Assembly (NCBI GenBank): GCA_003139615.1
Contig: PLJH01000138.1
Span: forward strand, 1 to 60,499
Reading direction: 5' to 3'
Source: Alphaproteobacteria bacterium
Lineage (GTDB): Bacteria > Pseudomonadota > Alphaproteobacteria > Micropepsales > Micropepsaceae
DNA: 60,499 bases
Made by a program: the position numbers and the translations under genes. Position 1 is the stretch's first letter; every line of letters begins with the position of its first letter. Below are positions 42,517 through 52,000 of this stretch, piece after piece. The notes beneath the pieces were generated by a model. That model did not search any database, was not told the origin of the DNA, and worked only from the letters and a program-made list of their open reading frames with translations.

Positions 42517-43611
42517 TCAGCCGTCCTCTTGGTGGAAGACGAGCGTCATTCCCAGGAGAATCGCCGCAGTTGCAGGCGCGGCCGCGGCCAGCACGACGGG
42601 GAGAATGCCGGTCTCTCCGAGTGCTTGGGTCACGTCGCCAAAAAAGTAGACACCAAAGCCCGCGAGCGCGCTCAGCACGATAACGCGGCCCAATCCGCCG
42701 AGCCGCGCAAGCCGCAACGAAAAGCTCGCGGCCATGAAGACCATCGCTGCGAACAAGGCGGGAAGCACGAGCAACGTGTCGAAATAGAGCTGATATCTGA
42801 TTGCCGAAAACCCCGCCTGGCGGGCTGTAGCAATAAAGCCCGGAAGCGTCCAGAAAGACAGCGTGTCGGGCGACGCGAAACTTTCCTGGATGCGCGATGA
42901 CGTGAGTGTGGTGGGAAGATTATAGACGGCGCGCTTGACGGGATGGCCGACTGCGTCGCTGACCCAGGCATTGTGCAACTGCCACTCGCCGGGCCGAAGA
43001 TCGGCGGACTCCGCATCGATGCGCCCGAGAAACTTGTCGCTTGCGCCGTAGAAAAAGACATTCACGTCTTCAAGCCGCACGCCCTGGTTTGCGACTCGAA
43101 GCGAATGGATCACGGATTGACCGCTCTTGTTGCCCTGGCGCAGCCACAACCCGTTATTGGAGATGGCGAGTTGCGAAGCCTGGCCGCGGATATAGGTCGC
43201 TTCAAGCGCCGAATATTGCTGCAGCATCCGCGACGAGAAGGGCGTGAATGCAACGACCGTGAACACCCCCAGCACGATCGCCGCCGTGACCGGCGGCGCG
43301 AGAAGGTTCCACGCCGAAACGCCGGCTGCGCGAATGGCAAGCAGTTCCTGGCTGCGCGACAATCGCACGAAAGAGAAAACGCCACCCAACAACACCGCGA
43401 ACGGCAAGAGCTTCAATCCGAGATCCGGCAACTGAAACAGGCTCATGCCGACGATTGCGGCTGCCGGAACGTGCCGGCCTGCCGTACGATCGAACAGGTC
43501 GACCAGATCCATGGAGAACGACAGAAAGACGAAAGACGCGAAGACGACCCCCACGCCTGTGAGAAATTGCACCGCCAGATAGCGATAGAGAGTCCACGGC
43601 CAACTCATCAT
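42517..43611 (-). CDS. lptG: LPS export permease LptG
   Basis: The 364-residue inner-membrane protein of the YjgP/YjgQ family forms the LptB2FG exporter with LptF. It has six helices: the first pair near YLAVQFLTGVGVVFASFVFL and AAIVGMSLFQLPDLGLKLLPFAVL, the conserved SRSQELLAIRAAGVS coupling loop, a periplasmic beta domain, and four C-terminal helices (VIVLSALAGFGVYFFGDVTQ). It overlaps lptF by ATGA. LptB is not encoded here. Confidence 0.92.
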   Translation of the reverse strand: MMSWPWTLYRYLAVQFLTGVGVVFASFVFLSFSMDLVDLFDRTAGRHVPAAAIVGMSLFQLPDLGLKLLPFAVLLGGVFSFVRLSRSQELLAIRAAGVSAWNLLAPPVTAAIVLGVFTVVAFTPFSSRMLQQYSALEATYIRGQASQLAISNNGLWLRQGNKSGQSVIHSLRVANQGVRLEDVNVFFYGASDKFLGRIDAESADLRPGEWQLHNAWVSDAVGHPVKRAVYNLPTTLTSSRIQESFASPDTLSFWTLPGFIATARQAGFSAIRYQLYFDTLLVLPALFAAMVFMAASFSLRLARLGGLGRVIVLSALAGFGVYFFGDVTQALGETGILPVVLAAAAPATAAILLGMTLVFHQEDG

Positions 43612-44735
43612 GCCGGCTCCGCCAGAGGTGTCCGCCGGAATTGGCCGAAGAATGCTGCGGGATCGAGGCCGGCGACATCAAGCAGAGCGAGCCCGGCTCC
43701 CGCGAGCGGAATGAAATAGAGCAGGGTGCAGAGCGCCGGATTGCGCGCCGCGGCTCCCTGTGCACCGTATCCGATGATGCGAATGACCCCGGCAAAAGCA
43801 CAAGCCATGGTCAAGCGCAGCGCATAGGCGCCGCGCCCGCCGCGCCCCCGGGTGACCGCGGCAAAGGCGATCAGGGCAAAAGCCAGGCAATAGAGCGGGG
43901 CTGCGATCCTGTTGTTGGCCTCGGCGAAATAAGCATTGGCCACTCGCTTGTCGACATGCTGACCCGGCCATAACAGCTCCGGCAGGAACCGCTCGCTCGT
44001 ATCGAGTTGTGTCGCTTGCGCCGGGCCGGTGAATTGGTCGAGGTCGAATACGTAGGTTTGAAATCTCAGAACGGAAAGGTGCGAACCACCCAGCGAACTC
44101 TGCTCGATCGTGCCGTCGCGCATGATGAGCCGCGCACCAGCCGGTGTGTCTGCCAGAACGCCGCCCTCGGCGATATAGGTCGTCGGCCGGAGCGCGTCGC
44201 GATTGTCGTGAACCAGGATTCCGCGAATATGCCCGTCCGGCGATAGCTCGCGGATGAAGACCGTCAATTCGTTGGTGGGCGTGTTGAATTCGCCTTCGTT
44301 CAAAATCGCGGTCCCGATATCGGAGCGAATATCCAACACCTTGCTCTTCATCGCGCGCTCGCCGAGCGGCATCAGATAGAGGCTGCACAGATAGGTGAGC
44401 GCCATCATGATCGCGGCGGCCATCATCACAGGTGCCAGCAATTGCCGGCGGCTGAACCCGGCGGCGGACATCACGACAAGTTCGCTGTCGCTATTGAGCT
44501 TGTTGAGGCCGAATAGCGTGCCCGCAAAAAAGGCCATCGGCAGGATGTAAACCAGCAATCGGGGCAGGATGAGAACCGTCAGGTAGAGGAAGATGGGCGC
44601 CGACTGGCCGCGGTTTATGACCAGATCCAAGAGCCTCAGCGACTGCGAAAGCCAGATCACGCTTGTCAGCAGAAATGTGAACAGCGCGACCGGACCGATC
44701 ATCTGGCGCAACACGTAAAACGACAGTCGCGGCAT
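43608..44735 (-). CDS. lptF: LPS export permease LptF
   Basis: The 375-residue partner of LptG starts MPRLSFYVLRQMIGPVALF; helices follow in the same arrangement, with the LNSDSELVVMSAAGFSRRQL coupling loop, a periplasmic domain, and GRGGRGAYALRLTMACAF near the end. ATG 44735 gives the family start; the open frame extends to 44900 with no homology and into the region divergent from pepA. lptF-lptG-lptD-surA-pdxA-rsmA look like one transcript. Confidence 0.93.
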   Translation of the reverse strand: MPRLSFYVLRQMIGPVALFTFLLTSVIWLSQSLRLLDLVINRGQSAPIFLYLTVLILPRLLVYILPMAFFAGTLFGLNKLNSDSELVVMSAAGFSRRQLLAPVMMAAAIMMALTYLCSLYLMPLGERAMKSKVLDIRSDIGTAILNEGEFNTPTNELTVFIRELSPDGHIRGILVHDNRDALRPTTYIAEGGVLADTPAGARLIMRDGTIEQSSLGGSHLSVLRFQTYVFDLDQFTGPAQATQLDTSERFLPELLWPGQHVDKRVANAYFAEANNRIAAPLYCLAFALIAFAAVTRGRGGRGAYALRLTMACAFAGVIRIIGYGAQGAAARNPALCTLLYFIPLAGAGLALLDVAGLDPAAFFGQFRRTPLAEPA

Positions 44736-44911
44736 ATCGGGTCCGGGGGTGGCGGGCGCGCGGCACTGGGACCGCCCCATTGCCCCCTTCGCACCCTTCG
44801 GGATTCGACTTAAACTAACACTCTCGCGCCGCTGTCCGGCAATCCCGAACTCTGTCATATACCTAAAATCGCCAACGATTTCCGGCCTCTGGGCCAACAA
44901 TGAGGGTTTCC

Positions 44912-46408
44912 ATGCAATTGTCGTTCGCCGCGCCGTCCGTTGCGGGTTCTGGCGTGCTTGTTCTGGGTGTGACGGAGGGGGCGGGACTCGGCGGCTTGGC
45001 CGCTGAGGCCGATGAGGTGGCCGGCGGCGCGCTCAAACGCGCGGTCGGAGTGACGCGGTTCGCGGGAAAGCCGGGGCAGACGGTCGAGGTTCTGGCTCCC
45101 TCCGGCCTCAAAGCGAGCCGGGTTCTCCTCATCGGGTTGGGCAAGCCGTCGGCACTCGACTCGTCTGCAGCAGAACGGGCTGCGGCCGGCGTCATTGGCC
45201 GTCTGTTCACCAGCGGCGAGAAAGAGGTCGCATTCGCCCTCGATCTGCCGAAGGGCACAAAGCTCAAGCCGGCCGAGTTCGCGGCGCATCTCGCGCTCGG
45301 CGCGCGGCTCAGGAGCTACACGTTCAATCATTATCGTACCAAGCAGCGCGACGAGCATGAACCGACGCTGACAAAAATCACGGTGGGAGCGAGCGATCTC
45401 GGCGGCGCCAAAAAATCATGGGCCGCGCTTGAAGGGTTGGCCGACGGAATGTTCTTCGCGCGCGACCTCGTCAACGAGCCGCCGAATGTGCTGTCGCCGG
45501 CGGAGTTTGCGCGCCGCGCCAAGGGACTGGCGAAGCTCGGCGTGAAGGTCGAGGTTCTGGGCGAGGCCGAGATGAAGAAGCTCGGCATGGGTGCGCTGCT
45601 CGGCGTGGGGCAGGGCAGCGACCGCGAAAGCCAGCTTGTCGTAATGCAATGGAACGGCGCGCGCTCGAAAAAGGATGCGCCCGTCGCGTTTGTGGGCAAG
45701 GGCGTGTGTTTTGATTCCGGCGGTCTGTCGCTCAAGACCGGCGCCGGCATGATGGGCATGAAGGGCGACATGGGCGGCGCGGCCGCCGTCACAGGAGCCA
45801 TGCAGGCGCTGGCGGCACGCAAGGCGCGCGTCAACGCCGTCGGCATCATCGGCCTTGTCGAAAACATGCCTGACGGGAAGGCGCAGCGGCCCGACGATGT
45901 GGTGAAATCCATGTCGGGGCAGACCATCGAAGTGTTGAACACCGACGCCGAAGGCCGCCTCGTGCTGGCCGACGCGCTCTGGTATGCGCAAACGCGCTTC
46001 AAGCCCAAATTCGTGATCGATCTCGCGACCTTGACCGGCGCGATCATGGTCGCGTTGGGCAGCGATCATGCAGGGCTCTTTTCCAACGACGACAGGCTTT
46101 CGGACCGCATCATGGCGGCGGGGCGCGCCGAGGGCGAAGCCGTGTGGCGTCTGCCGTTGGGCGACGGCTACGACAAGCTGATCAAGTCGAAGATCGCCGA
46201 TATGAAAAATGTCGGCGGACCCTATGCCGGCTCGATCACGGCTGCCCAATTCCTGCAGCGTTTCGTCGACAAAACGCCATGGGCACATCTCGATATCGCC
46301 GGTGTCGCCTGGCAGGACGGCGAGCAGAAAGCTCTCACGCCGGGCTGGGGCACCGGCTGGGGCGTGCGTGTGCTGAACCGGCTGGTGGCGGACCACTACG
46401 AGAAGTGA
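44912..46408 (+). CDS. pepA: Leucyl aminopeptidase
   Basis: The 498-residue M17 metallopeptidase removes N-terminal residues from peptides. The signature NTDAEGRLVLADAL is intact, with GKGVCFDSGGLSLKTG for the first metal ligands, DMGGAAAVTGAM, and RDLVNEPPNVLSPAEF. I prefer ATG 44912 (MQLSFAAPS), preceded by GAGGG; ATG 44900 is four codons upstream. It is divergent from lptF and its TGA overlaps the holC GTG (GTGA). Confidence 0.96.
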   Translation: MQLSFAAPSVAGSGVLVLGVTEGAGLGGLAAEADEVAGGALKRAVGVTRFAGKPGQTVEVLAPSGLKASRVLLIGLGKPSALDSSAAERAAAGVIGRLFTSGEKEVAFALDLPKGTKLKPAEFAAHLALGARLRSYTFNHYRTKQRDEHEPTLTKITVGASDLGGAKKSWAALEGLADGMFFARDLVNEPPNVLSPAEFARRAKGLAKLGVKVEVLGEAEMKKLGMGALLGVGQGSDRESQLVVMQWNGARSKKDAPVAFVGKGVCFDSGGLSLKTGAGMMGMKGDMGGAAAVTGAMQALAARKARVNAVGIIGLVENMPDGKAQRPDDVVKSMSGQTIEVLNTDAEGRLVLADALWYAQTRFKPKFVIDLATLTGAIMVALGSDHAGLFSNDDRLSDRIMAAGRAEGEAVWRLPLGDGYDKLIKSKIADMKNVGGPYAGSITAAQFLQRFVDKTPWAHLDIAGVAWQDGEQKALTPGWGTGWGVRVLNRLVADHYEK

Positions 46409-46869
46409 CCGAAACGCTTTTCTATCATCTTGAGCGGCGTGCGCTCGACGACGTGCTGCCGGGTCTTCTCGAGAAGACATTACAGCGCGGCTGGCGCGCG
46501 ATCGTCCGCACAGAATCCGCCGAGCGTGCGGAAGCGATCGACAATCTTTTGTGGACCTACAACGACCAGACATTTCTGCCGCATGCGCAAGCGGGCGACG
46601 GCGATCCGGCGCGCCAGCCGGTCCTCATCACGGTCGAAGAGGGCAATCCGAATAAGGCGCAGATCCTGTTCGTGGTTGGTGGGGCACAGCCGCCCGCTTG
46701 GGATGGACATGCGGCCCGAGTGCTTGCGCGAATCGTTTTGATGTTCGATGGGCGCGATCCCGAAGCAGTCCAAACTGCGCGATCGGCTTGGAAAGATGCG
46801 AAAGATGCCGGCCACGACGTGACCTATTGGAAGGAAATGCCCGGCGGCAAGTGGGAGAAGCAGGGCTAA
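46405..46869 (+). CDS. holC: DNA polymerase III chi subunit
   Basis: The 154-residue chi subunit of the clamp-loader complex begins with GTG: VTETLFYHLERRALDDVLPG, then LLEKTLQRGWRAIVRT, DNLLWTYNDQTFLPHA, and VLITVEEGNPNKAQILF. It links the holoenzyme to SSB. The GTG overlaps the pepA stop by 4 bp; pepA-holC coupling is widely conserved. The C-terminus (YWKEMPGGKWEKQG) is typical. Confidence 0.93.
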   Translation: MTETLFYHLERRALDDVLPGLLEKTLQRGWRAIVRTESAERAEAIDNLLWTYNDQTFLPHAQAGDGDPARQPVLITVEEGNPNKAQILFVVGGAQPPAWDGHAARVLARIVLMFDGRDPEAVQTARSAWKDAKDAGHDVTYWKEMPGGKWEKQG

Positions 46870-46927
46870 ACTTGTCGATCGTGCCGTCGCTTGCTAAGCA
46901 CGGGTCCGGCGTCAGCAGGCAACTACA

Positions 46928-47668
46928 TTGGGCTATTTATTCCTTTTCGGGCCGGTTCTTCTCGAAATCCTGTGCATCGTCCACGCCGTGCGAAACGGCC
47001 GGACGTTTCCCTGGATTTTCATTATCTTCTTCCTGCCCCTGGTAGGCTCGCTCGCCTATCTTGCGGTCGAAGTGCTGCCCGACATTATGCGCGGTCGCCG
47101 TGCGGCGCAGTTCACCTCGAATGTGCGCACGATTGCCAATCCTTACGGCTCGCTCCGGCAGGCCGAAAGAAATGCGGAAATGGTGGGTTCCGTCGCATCG
47201 AAGCGCGCACTGGCGGATGAGTATGTGGCTCGTGGCCGCTATAACGACGCTGTAGCCGTGTATCAGGGATTGTTGGAGGGACAGTTCCGCGACGACCCGG
47301 CGCTTCTTTTTGGTCTGGCTCGCGCTCAATTCCTGAACGGGGATGGCGCGGGTGCGCAGGCGAGCCTCGACGCCTTGCAGAAAGCGGATCCGAATTTTTC
47401 GTCCGAAGACGCCCACATGATTTATGCCCGGGCACTGGAGTTGCAGGGCAAGGATCGGGAAGCGCTCGAAGAATATCGCAAGCTCACACGCTATTTCGCC
47501 GGCGAGGAAGCACGCTGCCGCTATGCGATGATGATGCAAAAGACAGGCGCCATTGACGAGGCGCGAACGGTCTTTCGTGAAATCGTCAAGTCGCTCGACG
47601 GCGCACCGCGGCACTACCGGCGGGCGCAAAAAGAATGGGGCGACATCGCACGCGCTGCGTTGAAATAA
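46928..47668 (+). CDS. Membrane-anchored TPR protein, TTG start
   Basis: The 246-residue protein has two N-terminal helices (YLFLFGPVLLEILCIVHAV and FPWIFIIFFLPLVGSLAYLA, a PLD-N-like hairpin) and a cytosolic TPR part from about residue 90 (LADEYVARGRYNDAVAVYQG, LLFGLARAQFLNGDGAGA, IYARALELQGKDREALEEY). No ATG precedes the conserved hydrophobic region, so TTG 46928 is used. The role is unknown, perhaps scaffolding. It is the last gene before the AT-rich gap leading into the ATPase operon. Confidence 0.82.
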   Translation: MGYLFLFGPVLLEILCIVHAVRNGRTFPWIFIIFFLPLVGSLAYLAVEVLPDIMRGRRAAQFTSNVRTIANPYGSLRQAERNAEMVGSVASKRALADEYVARGRYNDAVAVYQGLLEGQFRDDPALLFGLARAQFLNGDGAGAQASLDALQKADPNFSSEDAHMIYARALELQGKDREALEEYRKLTRYFAGEEARCRYAMMMQKTGAIDEARTVFREIVKSLDGAPRHYRRAQKEWGDIARAALK

Positions 47669-47820
47669 AATTTCAATGACCAGTACGGCTTGCAAGAGCG
47701 ACTTGAAACATCTAAATGTGATGGGCGCGATGGATGCCTACCCTATATATCGAAGCCATTGATTTCATTAGATTATTCTAACACTAATATTATCGTGAAT
47801 TTATTCGTTTCTGAATATAT

Positions 47821-47848
47821 TTGACTTTGAATAATTACAGGGTATTTT
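47821..47848 (+). promoter_or_regulatory. Candidate promoter of the two-ATPase operon
   Basis: TTGACT (47821-47826) and TATTTT (47843-47848) are 16 bp apart within an AT-rich 200-bp stretch unlike the rest of the window. A ribosome site GGAG (47862-47865) precedes the ATG at 47874 by 8 bp. A short 5' leader of about 20 nt is predicted. Confidence 0.5.
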
Positions 47849-47873
47849 TGGCCGACCCGTTGGAGTCGCCGCC

Positions 47874-49007
47874 ATGCCCAACCGCAAAGACGAACGCGCC
47901 GAAATCATTCGAATGCTGGCCCTCTTCGCCAGCATCCAGATGCTGGCGCCGCGGCGCGTGGGCAAGACCTGGCTGATGCACGAACTCGTAAAGGACCTTC
48001 GCGCGCGCGGCTGGTTGACGGTCTTTGTCGATGTCGAAGGCATGGGTAGTGAGGATGAATTCCTGCGCGAGCTCTGCCGTAAGATCGAGGAAATCGGGAC
48101 CTCGTCGCAGTGGGTGTTCAACCATCTGACTCAACGTTTGAAACAATTGACCTCGGGTGCGTGGGAAGGGAATCCCGTCGCCGCTATCGGTCGGATCGAT
48201 CCGAAAGCCTTTTCCGAGGCGCTCGTCGCGTCCCTCAACACGCAGGGCGACACGCTTATTCTGGTCGACGAAATCTCGCTCTTCGTGAAGCACCAGTTGG
48301 AGCGGGACGAGCAAGCGACCAAGCAGTTTCTCTATCATCTGAGAAAACTGCGCCAAGCATACCCCAATGTGCGGTGGTTGCTTACGGGCTCGATCGGTCT
48401 CGATGTCGTGGCACGCCGCGCCGGATTACAGGGTGCGCTGGTGGGGCTGGACATTTTTGCGCTGAAGCCTTTTTCCGAACCTTCGGCGCGCAACTATTTG
48501 AACGCGCTTTGCGAGACGGACTCGGTCCGTTGGCCATTCGAAATGGACGATGCGGCTTTCGAATTTCTCGTAAGCGAGTTGGGCTGGCTCGCGCCTTATT
48601 ATCTCAAACTCTTGGCCGACCGTATCCGTCCGACCGGTGAAATGGGACAAAGTGGTCGTCCAACGGCCAAGATCGCGGATATCGAGCGCGCATTCGATGA
48701 GCTGCTTCTGCCGGAATATCGCGGCTACTTTGCGACATGGGAGGAGCACATCGACAAAAACTTTCCTCGCGAAGATGCAATCCTTCTTTTCGAGTTCCTC
48801 GAAATCTGTTGCGAACAAGCCGAGGGCGAGGCGTTCGCAACTTTACAGGCGCGTCTTGCCGGTTCCCATGCCGCTCTGACGCCGCGCGATATGAAGAACC
48901 TGCTTACGGCCCTCGCGAATGACGGGTTTCTCATGGATCTCAACAGCCGTTGGCGCTTCCGTTCGGGGCTCCTGCGCCGCTATTGGCTGAGGTATCAACA
49001 CTCATGA
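47874..49007 (+). CDS. Archaeal-type/STAND-like P-loop ATPase
   Basis: The 377-residue protein has Walker A APRRVGKTW (25-33, K31), Walker B TLILVDEIS (D132/E133), a sensor-1 region WLLTGSIGLD (168-177), and the GWLAPYYLKLLADRI segment typical of archaeal ATPase-domain (PF01637-like) STAND proteins. The C-terminal 110 residues end with NDGFLMDLNSRWRFRSGLLRRYW, a winged-helix pattern. The N-terminal FVGR-type box is replaced by KDERAEIIRML. Its TGA overlaps the next ATG (ATGA), so it is made together with the large ATPase-TPR protein. Codon use is near the chromosomal norm. A signalling or defence role is inferred from architecture only. Confidence 0.82.
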   Translation: MPNRKDERAEIIRMLALFASIQMLAPRRVGKTWLMHELVKDLRARGWLTVFVDVEGMGSEDEFLRELCRKIEEIGTSSQWVFNHLTQRLKQLTSGAWEGNPVAAIGRIDPKAFSEALVASLNTQGDTLILVDEISLFVKHQLERDEQATKQFLYHLRKLRQAYPNVRWLLTGSIGLDVVARRAGLQGALVGLDIFALKPFSEPSARNYLNALCETDSVRWPFEMDDAAFEFLVSELGWLAPYYLKLLADRIRPTGEMGQSGRPTAKIADIERAFDELLLPEYRGYFATWEEHIDKNFPREDAILLFEFLEICCEQAEGEAFATLQARLAGSHAALTPRDMKNLLTALANDGFLMDLNSRWRFRSGLLRRYWLRYQHS

Positions 49008-52000
49008 TAACGCGCGCGAGCATCGCGATTTATGATCCGAGGCGTCTTTCGCCCGAGGACTTTCTCTCTGGTTTTGTTGCCCGGCAAGAAATCGCCGGCT
49101 TCTTGCTGAATCGGTTAAAGCAGACACCTTCGGACGAAATCGCTGAACATCGATTGATCATAGGACAACGCGGAATGGGGAAAACCAGTCTCCTTCGGCG
49201 CGTTGCAATCGGAATTGCCCAAGACGCAGACTTGGCCGAACGCTTCATACCTCTGAGCTTCCGCGAGGAGCAGTACAATGTGCGTTCATTGGGACGGTTT
49301 TGGCGCAATTGCGGCGAGTCGCTCGCCGAGTGGTGCGAAACCGCGGGCAAAGGTGACATCGCAACCGATTTGGACCGCAAGCTTCTTGAACCCGCGTGGT
49401 GCGAGGGCAAAACTGCAGCCGAGGCGTTTCTAGCCGAGACCAGCGCGCTGGACGGGCGTCCCGTGCTCTTCATCGACAATCTGGACATAATCCTCGATGC
49501 GCTTCCGCCGCAAGAACAGTGGGCCTTGAGAAAAACTCTGCAATCTCCGGGCGGTCCGATCATTTACGGGGCTGCCACTCGATTCCTGAGCCAGAGCGGA
49601 GACCGAGACGGCGCATTCTATGAATTCTTTCACCCTTACTTGCTTGAGCCACTGACGGAAAACGAACTTTTGCGGTGCATGTTGCGCCTGGCAGACGTGC
49701 GTGGCGAAGCTGGCGCGCCAGTTCGAAATATTTTAGCGAGAGAACCCGAGAGGCTGCGCACGTTACACACGCTAACCGGCGGCAATCCTCGAGTTCTAGC
49801 GCTCGTCTATCAGCTCTTAGAACGTTCCGAAAGCAACGAAGTCTTTTCGGACCTTGAGGCGCTCCTGGACCAGTTGACCCCATTCTATAAGGCCCGTATC
49901 GAAGAATACAGTTCTGATCAGCAACGCGCCATCATTGATGCAATTGCGCTCAATTGGGACCCCATCACATCGCACAATATCGGAAAAGTCACTGCGATCG
50001 AAGTTACAACTGTTTCGTCCCAGCTGAGTCGACTAAGGAACGATGGCCTCATCGAGGAAGTGCCAACCTCTAGCGCTCGCGCAGGTTATCAGTTCATCGA
50101 GCGATTTTTCAATATCTGGTATCTGATGCGGCACGGCACGCGCCGCACACGGCAAAAAATTTCATGGCTGACAGCATTTCTCAAGAGTTTTTATGCTCGT
50201 GATGAGCTTGCACGAATGAAATTAGAAGCAGTTACTTCGTCGAAATCTCGTTATCATAAATTCTACGTCGCAGCATTAGGTGCGGCACTCGAAGGTGTTC
50301 CAGTTCCGGAGCTTGATAGCAGAGGCTTGGCCGACGTAGCTATTGTGGCCGAAAAAGGCGACGTACGAGCGAGCCTCAGTCAGGCGCCAGTTCATGATGT
50401 CGAGGTCTCAAGAGAATTTCTTAGAAAGTTTGCGCTGGTCGGAAAGCACGCCACCCTTGTTAAAGAGGGTCGAGCTGAGGAGGTACTTGCAAACATCGAA
50501 GAGATGCTAACCGTTTTCGACAAAATTCCGGCGCTAGCTGTTTCTGCAGCAACAGCATTGGTCCTCTACGTAAAAGGGACGGTACTAAAGGAACTGGGTC
50601 GCAGCGGAGAGGCGATTGCGGCTTATGATAGGCTAATTGCCAACTCTCTGCAGAGCAATGCTCCATCACTCTCTCCCACTGCAGCGATGGCCTATTTCAG
50701 TAAAGGTGTCGTTCTCACCTCGCTCAACCGTGACGAGGAAGCACTTCGCAGCTATGACGAAATTACTAGCCGATTCGGAGCAACGACCGAATCTCCGTTG
50801 CCTGAATATGTTGGAAGGGCATTAGTAAACTCGGGGCTCGCGCTTAGAAGATTGGGACGGTTGACCGAAGCCATCGCTGTTTTTGACGAGATTATTAGAC
50901 GCTTTTCGACCACGGGCGAATTGTTGTTGAAGGAATACGTTATCAAAGCTTTCACTATGAAGGGCATGACTCTCTACAGCATGAATTTTGGCGATCAAGC
51001 AGGCGCTATATTCGACGAAATTGGTCGACGGTTCGGCCATGTTAGCGAGCTAAGAGAAAGTGTTGCAAAGGCATTGGTATTGAAGGCTGTTCAACTTGAA
51101 AGTGCGGGTCGAATGGACGAAGCGATTGCAGCTCTGGAGGAAGTCGTAGAGCAATTCGGTTCGGTAGCGGAACCGAAAGTGCGCGAAGTTGTGGCGAGCA
51201 CTTTCTTAGGAAAAATCGTGTTTCTAGATAAAATGGGGAGGGTGGGGGATGTAATTGGCGAATGCGACAGGCTCATTAGTCGACTTGAAAACTCGACCGA
51301 CCTTCCATCACAACTTGCTGTGGGACGAGCATATGCGTTTAAGACAGTTAAGCTGCACCAGATGGGTAATCAGGAAGAAGCGATCGATGTGTGTAATAAG
51401 TTCATAAACTCAATCAGAAATGGGGCACCTGCGCCGATTCAAGAAATTCATGCATCGGTAATTTTAGCGAAGAGCGCCATACTTGACGAGCAGGGTCGCT
51501 CCGAGGAGGCAGTTGAATGTTATGAAAAAGTCTTGGAGCGATGGGGGACGACAACGGAGGCGCCATTATCTGTGCAGGTTACTCGTTCCTTGGCCGGCAA
51601 GGGAATTGCGCTGCAGAGATCTGGACGGAACGTCGAAGCAATTGAGAGCTACGATCTCGCCACCAAGCGTCCTGGGGCGCTAACTGATCCGGCGTTGCGC
51701 GAGCACATTTGGGCAGCACTCTTCAATAAAGGTGCTTTGTTGGATCGGTTGGGTCGATTAGATGAGGCGGAATTTTCTTTCCGGCAGGCTATTCTGGCCG
51801 ATTCGAGCAACTCTGTCGTCAGAATATCTTTGGCAAATCTACTCGTAGATAAGGTGGGACGAATCGAGGAAGCAGAATTGCTTTACCGAGCAGCGCTAGA
51901 GATATCCGATGAAGACCAAATGGCGAAAGCAAATTTGGCCTGGCTTCTCTTAGGGGCCGGGAGGAGCAGCGAAGCTGCTCTTCTGCGAGTTCAGTTGGGT

